Origin: Anastrepha obliqua
Taxonomy: Eukaryota > Arthropoda > Insecta > Diptera > Tephritidae
DNA: 64,000 nucleotides
Assembly: GCF_027943255.1 (NCBI RefSeq)
Contig: NC_072893.1
Location: forward strand, 121,643,784 to 121,707,783
Direction: 5' to 3'
In this document: positions 1 through 12,400 of the stretch, one piece after another
How the letters are laid out: each line of letters begins with the position of its first letter
Position numbering within the stretch: the first letter of the stretch is position 1
Notes under the pieces: model-generated
Database searches by the model: none
What the model was told of the DNA's origin: nothing
The model's input: only the letters and a program-made list of their open reading frames with translations
Translations under genes and position numbers: made by a program

Positions 1-59
1 TTGCACTTATGGAAGTTCACCCTTATAAGCAAGGTTGCCCCGAATTGCAACTACTAATT

Positions 60-450
60 GCTGAACAATCGATTGCACACATTTTGAGAATCAATTTACG
101 AAATTTTCGAAATTTCCTTGAACATCAAAAATGCCTGAACGGAATTGACGAAACCAAAAATGCACATAATTAGCTGTTACAGCATCGGCACCATAAACAC
201 CATTCACAATTTCAGCGGATTGGCTTGCATTTTCGCCTTTATCAAAGAAAAATTGTAAAATGTACGGAATTTTCTCTTGGTTGACTTCCATTGTTACTCA
301 CCTCACCCTGTAACTCACAACTGAATGGAACAAACAAAAAATAGCACATGAATTTTTTTTAGTGTGAAATATCACCATGACAACGAGCATAAACTTTAAA
401 TTGTTTGATCGATACTTTACGAGATATCGATCACTACAGCCATCTATCGC
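60..450 (-). mobile_element. Mariner relic, transposase N-terminal HTH only
   Basis: A minus-strand reading frame at 291-91 matches the mariner transposase DNA-binding head ([19 protein letters not shown] then [15 protein letters not shown]). It stops before any catalytic domain. The sequence reappears at 3139-3540 and shares the flanking string ending CATCTATCGCGAAAA, so both belong to one internally deleted family. It lies just downstream of the SMC6 stop codon. Confidence 0.75.
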
Positions 451-496
451 GAAAAGAATGCATTTATTTTCGCCAAACTGGTTTCTGTCAGTTATT

Positions 497-3400
497 TCAA
501 TTTTCCCTCATGCTAACGTGTGCAGTTAGGCTGCTTCAAACCGTTATGTGAACAGAGTTGTAATATCTTTGTACACGAATGCCCTTAGGTATGAAAAATA
601 TATACGCACCGATGTATTCCTATAAAATCACATGCATCCATGGACATGTCTTGTGGTGTGAGGAATACAAATTGTCGATTTGCACGCCTTTCGCCCTCAT
701 TTTTTAGTAAAGCTGTCATGTATTCACGATTTACATCATCCTAAAAAATAAAAATATATTGAAAATTTAACACAAAACATTTTATGTAAGGATATAAATT
801 CTTTGAAACTACATTCCAAACTCAATGCTACGCCTTACCGCAAAAACATCATACTCGTCAAGAAAGAAGAACGGATGATCAACACAAGCCCAGAGCGAGA
901 TTAGAAAGGCCACCGTTGTGTATGAACGCTCGCCACCAGATAGCGCGCGCGTATTTGTGACTGCATCTTCGATGTGATTGTCGCGTGGTACAACCGAAAT
1001 TTCCATTATTTGCTCTTTGTGATCGACTTCTATGGAGCCGGTAAAGCGACGTTTACTCAGCACTTTCTGTGGTGTGTAAAAACAAAAAGCGTAAGTTTAG
1101 CAATAAAAAACAGTAAATAGTAGATACTCACATTGAATGTATACTGCAGCATCGTCACCATGTGTCCTCTGAAGTTTTTCACAAAATACCTACGTTTCGA
1201 TTGGGATTGGCGCAGTTGTGCACTGACAAGACGAAATGTTTTTAGCGTATTCCGATCGACGGACAGTGTACGTTTTAAACGTTTAATCTGTTCCTCCAGC
1301 TTTTGCGGGTCCTGCTTTAGCAGTGCACCTTGCTTTAATTTAACTTCACTCACTTTTATTTCATCGAGAATTTCTTCAGGCGTGCGCTCAGTGTGACAAC
1401 GATCACCACGTTTTTGTGCCTCTTTTAATTTTTCATCGAGTTTTTTTTGTTTGAGCAACTTATTGGACTGTAAAATATGGAAGATGGTAACAGATTAGTG
1501 CGTGAGAATGTAGAGAATATCCATACATTTATTGGGCATTTATTTATGTAGGGTTTTTCTAACTCACCTCTTCCGCTCTTAAACGCTCGTCTATGCGACT
1601 CTTTTTCTCTTCAAACTTTTGGAAGCTTCCGGACAGGTTGCGCAAGCGCATTTGCAATTCATTTACTTCTTTCTGTAAATTTAAATGCCTTTAATTGAAT
1701 GATAATTGAGAAAATACTTAGAAGGCACAGTGATATGCTGTAGCATCTTATAAAAATAAATATAGAAATAATTGGCGCGTACACTTTTGTTAGGTGTTTG
1801 GCCGAGTTCCTCCTCCTATTTGTGGCGTGCGTCATGACGTTGTTCCACAAATGGAAGGACCTACAGTTTCACGCCGACGCCGAACGGCAGATATTTTTTT
1901 TATGAGGAGCTTTTTCATGGCAGAAATACACCCAGAGGTTTGCTAGTGCCTGCCGAGGGGCGGCGGCTTTTAGAAACAACTTTTTGCTGTTTCATGCGCG
2001 GAGATTCGTACCTACGCACACTCCCGAATGGTAGCCACGCATCAAATCATTCGGCTACGGCGCCCAGCTCCAATTCTGCCTAGAATATACATTCCAGTGC
2101 AAAGGCTGGGGCCTATCGATTCATTAGCAATCCCAAAAATATACTACCCTGTTTTTGTTACGACAATGGTGTACAAGTGTCTTTCTCTTATATTAAAGGT
2201 TAGATTAGGTTAGGGTAGGTTGGAGCAGTTGCTCACTATGGAAAACACTCAGGCTCATAGCCCATTGTGATGCCGCATGGAGAACTTGTTCTTGTATCTC
2301 CTAAAACCAGTGTGTACTTTTAAAAATTTTATAAGATCCTTGATTCCGACAGAGCTGAGATCTTCCAATTCATTAACGGGTTGTCTACTCAAAATGGTGA
2401 GTCTACGTCTGGATAGAGCGGGACAGTGACACAAAAGGTGCGGGATCGTCTCTTCCTCTGCCTCATCTAGACAACTTTTGCAGAAGTCATGTATTTGCAC
2501 ACCCGTTCTCTGGGCGTGCCTACCGATTAGGCAAAGTCCCGTTATAACTGAAATCAGTGGGCTAAGCTTATCTTGTCTTAGTAGAAGTTCCGTGCATTAA
2601 GCGTTGAGAGTCGACCACCGCTGTCGGGCGATTTTGCAAGTGGCTTCATTACGCTATCTTTCATTTCATTTTTCTTGCTCTTACAATTTTCTTAAAGAAA
2701 AGTAGTTTAGATGTTGGCAAGGGTATACCTATACCATTGACTATGTACTCATCGGTCAATTTGGTGCCGATTTTCGCTAGTTCATCGGCTCTGCAGTTCC
2801 CCGCAATGTCAAAATGGCCAGGAACCCATATTACCCATACTAAAAGTTAGATGTGGAAAATTTCATTCAAGGACCCCCAGAATCCACTCCTATCTCGAAA
2901 TAGAGCTGTGGAATGCGCATAGCAACTTTTTTAAATAAATAAAAATATGCAATACTAATCTAATCTCACCTTGCGAAGATATATGGGCAGCTTGAGGAAA
3001 AAGAAATCCATTATTTTTACGTAGAATTTTGGCGTTGTAAATTGGTTTTTTGGTTTAAAACTGTTTTATTTTCGATCTTCGACGATTCCTAGGCGATGCT
3101 ACGACTACTAACATGTCGGTCAACTTCGATTTTTCCGGTTAACTTGGATTATTCCAGTTAACTTCGATTATTTCTGTGATCTTATCGACATTTTCGAAAT
3201 TTCCTTGAACATCAAAAATGCCTGAACGGAATCGACGAAACCAAAATTGCACGTAATTAGCTGTTACAGCATCGGCACCATAAACACCATTCATAATTTC
3301 AACGACCGGGCTTGCATTTTCGTCTTTATCAAAGAAAAACTGTAAAATGTATCGAATTTTTTCTTCGTTGACTTCCATTGTTAACACCCTGTGACTCACA

Positions 3401-6400
3401 ACTGAATGGAGCAAACAAAAAGCAGCAAAAGAATTTTTTTATTTTAAAATTTCACTTTGACAACGAGCATAAACTTTAAATTGATTGATCGATACTTTAC
3501 GAGTTGTCGATCACTACAGCCATCTATCGCGAAAATGGATTTCTTTTTCCCTAACCTACCATAACTAATATATAAACTGCACGAATTTTTTTATGATTTT
3601 TCCAAGTCTATTTTACGCGAAATCTGTCCGCCGGCGAATGAGTTTAAGAAGTAGCAATTTAAAATATTGGTTCTGGCGTAGACGAAGATGACCGGTGATC
3701 TGCATTGCACTGACAGGGTTAAGTATACTGCTACAACAACAACATTGGTTCGGCCGGTTTAGTTTTCCTTTGGTTGGTTGGTTCGTTGGTTAGAGTGGTG
3801 ATTCATTCACAATCCAATTAGCGCTTCCGCACCATTTTGTTGCCCCATCCTCGTTACCAACTTGTTTCCCAGTTATTTACGGCATAACTACATATACCCA
3901 GTCTATGCGGTTTAAGAACCTTATAATTTTTTTGACATCTAAGCCAGACAGTTGTTCGAGACTCTCGAACTGCGGTTTGCCCAGACTTAAAATTCTGTCC
4001 TTTCATAGAGCAGGGCATTCACAGAGGAAATAAAAAATTGTTTCCTTTTTCTCCGGTTGTTTACAACTGTGACAGTATGTGTTGTGAGGGATGCCCATTT
4101 TGGCTACTTGTTCTCCGACAGAGCAAAAGCCAGTTATGACTGCCGTTAATCTCTAGGCGTCCCGTCGTTTCATGTTGACGATTGCTTAAGGTTGTAGGTG
4201 GGCCATAACGTTCTGCTAATTTTGCATTTCGTCTCGTCTCTCCATCTACAATCTGCGATTTGGAGGTATTTTAGAGAAATTGTATCCTGACTGCACCCAA
4301 TGGTGCGAATACCGATTCTGCAAGAGCTTATTCATGGCAAGTCCCCCTCTTGCCAGTTCGTCTGCTTTTTCGTTACCTTCAATATACCAATGTCCCGGGA
4401 CCAAGATTAAGGTAACTTTATGGTGTTCACTCAAGGTGGAAATGCTATTCCTACTTTGTTCCACTACCATAGAGGTTGTTGTAGCGGAATACGGGCCTGG
4501 ATTGCAACTTGGCTATCCGAAAGAATAGCGATATTGTCCTTAAAAGAGAAATCTGCTATTAGTAGCCCAATTGCAAGTACTTCCGCCTGGAAGACACTGC
4601 AGGCATTAAGGAGACGCACAGATTTTTCAATTTTAGGTCTATGAGAATATATACCAGCTCCAGCACCTCACAGTTGTCCTTTACAAGGATAAGATGTTTT
4701 TTTTTCATATTTCACATGCTATAGCATTAAAAAACCTTGATAGTAAAGGGGTTTCCAATAAGGGGTGTCATTTTTTTGATATTCAAAGAAAAATGATATT
4801 TTTTAATATAAATGATCGGATGTTTATCTATACTAATATTATAAAGAGGAAAACTTTGTTTGTTTGTTTGGTTGTAATGAATAGGGTCAAAAACTACTGG
4901 ACCGATTTTAAAAATTCTTTCACCATTCGAAAGCTACATTATCCACGAGTAACATGGATTATATTTTATTTTGGAAAAAATAGGGTTCCGTAAGATATTT
5001 GGATTTTTCGGACACAAACTGAAAAAAATCTTATTGTAATATAAAATAAAGTCAACTTTTTGTGTGTGTTCGCTAACCGGCCGTGTCTTTGCACCGAATT
5101 AAACCAAACTTACACACATTGTTAAGAAGGTATTGAAGATGGTTTCCGTATAGTTTGGATACCTATTGGTGGATAGGGCTCGAGATATAGGTCAAAACGT
5201 GGACCCGGGTAACCTTCGGATGTGTATGTACAATATGGGTATCAAATGGAAGCTGTTGGTGAATGCTTTAGTTCAGAGTATTTTTCATATCGCTCTGTGA
5301 CTAGGGTCTCGAGATAGAGACCAAAACGTGGACCCTAGAATGTGTTTGTACAATATGGATATCAAATTGAAGCTGTTGGTGAATGTCTTAGTACAGAGTA
5401 TTTTTCATGCCGCTCCGTGACTGGGGTCTCGAGATATAGGTCAAAACGTGGACCCGGGTAACCTTTGGTTGTGTATGTACAATATGGGTATCAAATGAAA
5501 GTGCTTTAATACGGGGTAATTTTCATACCTATTGATGACTAGGGTCTGGAAATATATGCCAAAACGTGGACCCGCCGTGTCTTTGCGCCGAATTAAACCA
5601 AACTTATGCACATTGTTAAGGGGGGACCCTCATTTATCGGGTCAAAAAAATCGATTTTTTGGAAATAATTTTAATCTATTCTACAACTATTTAAGAATAT
5701 ACTTTCAAAATTTCAAGTCGATATCTGTATTTTTGAAGGAGTGACAAAATTTTTAACAGGACGCGACGGGTGGCCTGATCGCCTGTATCCAAAACTTTAA
5801 ACGCGTTTTTCTCGAAACATCATTTTTCGATTTTGTGTACACAATTGAGAACGCTGTATTGAACCAATCAGGCTTTACAATAGCTCATTTTAAAGATAAT
5901 TAAATTGTTTTCAATGTGACATTAAGTGTTTTAAAAAAAAAAAAGATTTTCATATTTTTTTGTAATTTTAAAGTCAATTTTTATGCATGAAAAATCACTT
6001 TTAACATAAAACTGGGTAAAAAATATCAATTTCGACATTTTTTTTTTAAATCAAAATGTCACATCGAAGGTATTATCCTAAAGTTTTAAAAAAAATTTGG
6101 TTTTTTTATTTCAGAAAAAAATTCAGAGCGCTAGAATGTACACAGATAGAATGAGGTGCCATGGACGAGGTGTATATTTCCATACTTAAAATGTTTTTTT
6201 TCTTCTCCGAAAATTTTTGTAGACAGTCAAGACATTTATTAAAGTACTTTATGAATTACAAAACGTTTGAAGTTATTTTACCTGAGAAAAAAATTCCCAA
6301 AAATGATGCATTTTTCGACCGTCTAAATGAGGGTCCCCCCTTAAGTAAGTATTGAAAATGGGTTTCGTAAAGTTTGGTTGTAATTCGGAGCACTGGCAAC

Positions 6401-9400
6401 GGGTACAGCGTTCTTTTGAACCAGCCATAATGTCGCTTACTTTTTTAACGCTTGGGGCGGAACTGAACTGTCAAATTGACAGTGTGAGTTACAATGTGTC
6501 AATATTTATTTCTGATTTGGATGCCATAAGGAAAAAACGTAAGTGCAACATGTAAAAATTGTTTGTGCATTTTTTTGGAGTGGATTTTGGAACAGTGAAT
6601 AATTTCTTACGAAATTTGAGAATTTAATGTGAAATCCGAATGAAATTATGTGTTCGTGCTCCAATGCTTAATAAAACATATAAATGGAAACGAAAAATTC
6701 ATGGATGATCAGGAAAAAAGACGATTGTTTCTTAGTTATTCATATGCGTTGATTTGAAATTTAAAAACAATCTTCTTTTTTCCTGATTTTCAATTTATAT
6801 TTTATATTGACTCAAAAACAAATAGAAAAACAAAAAATATTGTTTATGCCAAAGCGCTTGAATAAAGAATAAAGAAATAAATAATATGAAAACCATATAT
6901 TTTCTGTTCTAAACCATATCTATTCTATTTTAGTGTGCCCAGCGAAGGGGGCCGGGTTTGCTAGTATCATTATAAAGAGCAAGGTATGCCGTTAATAGTG
7001 GAAAACAAGATCAGGCAAATGACCACCACGACCACGCTTACAGGACAATATCCTTTTCATGAAATTTTCCATGACCGAATTGCAAAGTGACTGCCCCATG
7101 CCCTCGATAGCCTCACGAATTCCATCTTTGAGGTCTTGAATCGGCCCTGGGCTGTTGGCGTAGACCTTCTCTTTCACGTGGCCCCAAAGAAAAAAAGTCG
7201 CAAGGTGTTAAATCACAAGATCTCGGTGGCCAATTGTGATCACCTCTTCGAGAATTAACACGTCCGAAAACTTTTCCCGTAAAAGATCAATGGTTTAGTT
7301 GCTTATATAGCACGTAGTGCCGTCTTGTTGAAAATAAACGTTTTCCAGATCAATACCATCCAATTCCGGCCATAAAATATCGTTAATCATCTCTTCTGTT
7401 TAACACCTAACACCTGTTATTGGAAAACCCTTTATATCATCTAAAATTATTTAAATACACTAAAAAACAGTTCTGCCTATTTTTCGGCCACTGAGTAGTG
7501 TTAGCAATTAACATACGCATCAGCTACAATATTTTATTACAATTGTACATAAATACCTCTTTTTGCTCAATTTGATTCTGTATTTCATTGAGCTTGTCTG
7601 TTTGCTTTTTTAGTTCGATTTCCACATTTTGTTTTTCATTCTCAGCTTTAGCGCATTCTACTTTCTTTTGCTCTAATTGTTCCGAGTATTTCTGTAGTTT
7701 TTCTTCATTTTCGGCGAGCTCTTTTTGCTTTTATGAAATAAAGCGAAAAAAAAAATATTTATAAAATTCGGCTAGACCCAAGAATATTGCTGGCTTACCA
7801 ATATGCGTGATTCATTCGTATCTGGATACTCGAAATTCTCCAAATCGGTAATGCGTTGCTCCAATTGCATTACCTCTTTTGAGTGCTGTTGCAATACAAC
7901 TAATTTTTCATTAAGCTGTTGCATAGAATCACGCATGTCACGTTCTGCTTTTGCATAATTTTGTTGAAAGTTTAAACGCTCATTTTCGATTTTACGGTAC
8001 TCATGCTCGAGTTGACTGCACGCACACACACAAATAATTGCAATTTAGAAAACACATCGACTATGTACGACTGTATGACAATAATTTTACATACCTGATA
8101 CGCTCGTCCACATTCACTTGTATAAGACGCGCTGGCCCTATATTAAACGCATACATGCGAAACTTCGGATCGGGGTAGTACTCTAAAGCCGGTTCAGTGG
8201 TTACTATAATTTTACGTAAATTTTGCGGCACCTGCTCCTGTTGCTTGGTCAAATTTTCTGCTATATGCTTTGTGTCTGTAAGCAGTATTGTCTCAATACT
8301 CAATTGATCGATTAGACAATTCATAACGACTGGATCGCGACACTTGATGACATCGTACAGTAAGCATGTGCCTGGTGGTGGACGAACGCGTCCGGCACGA
8401 ACATCGTGCACCTGGAGAGCATTTGAAATAAATGAAATAAGTAAAATGCGAATTAACATGCAAACTGTGTTAGTAACCTTGTTTAAAAATTTCGCCGTTA
8501 CAATTGTCACTTGCATATTGGGACAACGTTGACGTATAATCGAATTCAATAACATACGATCGGCAGTATTGTTCACTATGAAGCCTCGCAGCAGCATGCC
8601 GCCAATTTGATTCTCGACAGCGTTACGATATTTCTGCTCCGGCACGTCCAGATAACTGCCGATGGGACCACGCGGTCGCTCGCTAAATTTATGAGCGCGA
8701 CAGCAACGCTCGATTTCATTCAATAGCGCTTGCATGTCTTGCCCGTAAATGGAGTAGCGATTCTTTTTGTTCGCTTGCAAGTTTGCTATTTCGTGCTTGA
8801 GATTGTCTGTTTGCAGGCAGAATGAAAAGCAAAGGCGGAAAAAATTTCAATTAAACAATTAGTAAAATGTAAAATAAAAAAGGCAGAAAAACTGTATTTA
8901 ACCCTTTGGGGACGGAGCCGCTCGACGGGCGAGCGTCGCCGACGGACGAGAGGTATTGTAGTGCGCAGTAGAGAAAATAAATACGTTGAACGTTTAAAAA
9001 CTAAGGCGTTGTTTAACAAGCAAAAAAAATTTCATAAAATCAAAAACGGATTTCACTTCTACTTGACGAAGTAATGCCGCCATCTTCCCATCTTATCAGA
9101 TTCAAGTAATATTCGTCAGAACGTATCATCTCTATATTGCTTAGCCATCGTGCGTACGATAAAATATAAAATAAATCTATAAATCTATATATAGGGTGAT
9201 CAATAAGAGGAGTTTTTTTCATTTGCGTGTTTTTACAGATCGCGCGCGAGTTGTGGCAAACTGTCATCGTGGATTTGTTGAACAGCGTTTGGCATTTCAT
9301 CATGGAAAGACTCACACCGCAACAACGTCTACAAATTGTTCAACTGTATTATGAAAATCAGCGTTCTGTGACAAGCCACTTGCCATACAGCTCGTGAAAC

Positions 9401-12400
9401 AATGACTTTATTGAGAAGTAATTTCGGAGAGCAGCTGATTTCACGTTTAGGACCTGTGAGTTGGCCACCAAGATCTTGTGATATCACACCTTTGGACTTT
9501 TTTCTTTGGGGATTCGTGAAGTCCAAGGTCTATGCTGATAAACCAGCTACGATTGAAGCTCTGGAAGCCAACATTACGCGTGTTATTCACGACATACCAG
9601 TCGAAATGCTCGAACGAGTGATTGAAAATTGGACCTTCAGAATGGACCACCTTAAGCGTAGTTGCGGCCAACATTTGAATGAAGTCATATTCAAAAAGTA
9701 AATGTCAAAGAATGTCCTTTCAAATGATAAATAAAGGTTTTGAACATAATTTACATTTTTGTTTTTTTTTTTAACTATTGAAAAAAGCACCTCATGATTG
9801 ATCATCATAAAAATGAAATGATGTTCGTTTGTACGCATTTTTTTGGGCCGATACGTGGCCAATTTTATTCGTTCTTTTTACATGTTATAGGGATTCACTA
9901 GGGGAAGGTTTTTAGCAAACAAATTTTTTTTTTAATATTTTCTTTATATAAAAAAAAAAAATACCAAAATATTGTACAAATTGTGTTTTTAGTGAAAATT
10001 CATGTGTACAATTTTTTTTGAATAAATATACGAATTTTCCGTTATTGTGAAACAATTTGTGTCGTATTGCTAAGTTACAAATTTTTTTCGACGGAGAGTA
10101 AACATAAACACAGAGGTTTGTAAGCTCTTTATGAAGAGAAATGCTTCAGTACACATACACGAACGCCGAACTACTGATTTGTGTTTTGTGTGCAGTTCAT
10201 TTGTAAGAGCAACAAGTGTGTTGACCAAGGATAATAGATTTACCAAGGTTTGCCAGACAAGAAAACAGTTATTCGCCTCTCAGAGATTTGACAGAAGTTG
10301 TTTTTGGGTTTACGTTAAACGGGATATACCTTTTCTAAGAACAAAGGAAATGTTCAAACGGTTTGTTTACGAATACCGCATACCAGAGCACACCACTTTA
10401 TACCTTTCCCCATGTGATGTGGCAGAAAAAATTTGTTTTTTCAGTTTTCTTTGGGTATTCACATCGATAAGATAACAATAGAATACATTGTTCCCGGATT
10501 GATACGAATTGAAAAAAATAACATTACATTTTCGGAATGGCAGATTTAAATAAAGTTGTGGATTTATTTACCGAAGAGGATGAACACATGAATACACAAA
10601 ATTCAGATAACTCCAACGATATGAGCGTGTTTGAAGACATGGAAATTCAGATCGATGAGGACAATGTGATTGTTGTTTCAGACGAAAATTCAACGAACAA
10701 CGAGTCAAAGACGGGAATTGTTCATCACGAAACGAAAACACAATCCGAAGTGAATTACCGTGAATACCATTATGATTGTAATGAACTAAACACATTTGTA
10801 ACATCAAATATAACGAAATTGAATGACCAGCAGCAACATGTTTATGATACAATCATGAATAATGTTAGCCATGGAACTGGTGGATTGTTTTTCTTGGATG
10901 CTCCTGGGGGAACAGGAAAGACCTTTTTGATTTCATTGATATTAGCAACAATTCGATCAGATAATAACGCTGCATTGGCACTCGCTTCTTCCGGAATTGC
11001 GGCTACATTACTGGAAGGCGGTCGCACAGCACATTCTGCATTAAAGTTGCCTTTGAATATGCAGGTAAATGAAACACCAACATGTAATATTTCGAAAACA
11101 TCTGGAATGGCAAAAGTTCGTAAAGTATGTAAGCTCATCGTATGGGACGAGTGTACTATGGCACACAAGAAACCATTGGAAGCACTTGATAGAACTTTGA
11201 AAGATCTAAGAGGAAGCCAAACAGTCTTTGGAGGTGCCATGATTTTATTGGCTGGAGGCTTCAGGCAAACTTTACCTGTGATCCCAAAATCTACGGCTGC
11301 AGGTGAAATCAATGCATGCTTAAAATCATCGTATTTATGGAGACATGTAAACACGCTTACACTTGCTACAAACGTACGTGTTCAACTACAGAACGATCCG
11401 TCAGCAGCTGAATTTTCACACCAATTACTGAAAATCGGAAATGGCCAAATGTCTGTCGATCCAACAGGAATGATTACATTGCCTAACAATTTCTGCACTT
11501 TTGCACAGTCTAAAAGGCATTGATACAGAGTGTATTTTCAAACATAGTTCAACATTACAAAAACCATGATTGGCTCAGCGAAAGAGCAATTTTAGTTGGG
11601 AAAAATAAGGGCATCAATGATATAAATACAGCTGTTTTGGATCAAATACCTGGTAACATAGTTGCATATAAGTAAGTCAATGGACACTATTTACTGATCA
11701 AGATTATGTCGTAAATTACTGAATTCTTAAACTCACTCGATTTGCCAGGCCTACCACCTCATAATTTAGGATTAAAAATTGGAGCACCGATTATTATGCT
11801 GCGCAACATTAATGTGCAACGACTTTGCAACGGTACCAGACTCGCTGTGAAGAAGCTAATGGGTAACGTTATCAAAGCAACAATTTTGAAAGGGAAGTAC
11901 AAAGGAGAAGACGTTTTGATACCCTGAATTCCATTGATTCCGACGGATTTACCATTCGATTTCAAACGTTTGCAGTTCCCTATTCGCTTTGCCTTCGCTA
12001 TGAGAATTAATAAGGCGCAAGGACAGTCTCTACAAATGTGCGGTATTAATTTAGAATACCCAATTTTTTCTCATGGACAATTGTATGTAGCTTGCTCACG
12101 AGTAGGCAAACCATCGTCATTATTCACGCGAAAGATGAAAAAACCAAAAACGTTGTCTACCAAAAAGTGTTACAATAAAGTTCGAATGAAATTGTATCAA
12201 AGAATTTGCTTTGTTTCGTATTAATTTTATTCTCTTTCAGCAAATCATTGAATTTATCGTCTAGCGAAGCGGGCGAGGGTACGGTAGTATAATATATAAA
12301 AAGCCTGCTGGTTCCTCTGGCAGTGAAATTCGTTCTGACTCTACCGTCGTCTCGCATCGTAAGTTTACATTATAAGGAAGATAATGGCCCCAATGCCTTT

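Larger units (their letters stand above)
4827..6964 (+). mobile_element. Non-autonomous Helitron, both termini visible
   Basis: It begins TCTATACTAATATTATAAAG, a common insect Helitron 5' end, directly after an A at 4826. It ends GGGCCGGGTTTGCTAG directly before a T at 6965, giving the expected 5'-TC, CTAG-3' and insertion between A and T with no target duplication. A GC-rich hairpin-forming stretch precedes CTAG. There is no helicase frame. The 5' half holds a tandem repeat (5140-5570), and a TTAA MITE (5620-6340) is nested inside. Confidence 0.85.

Noticed and set aside
10842..11354. Open frame of 170 codons opposite the Helitron helicase
   Set aside because: It is the reverse-strand shadow of the helicase frame.
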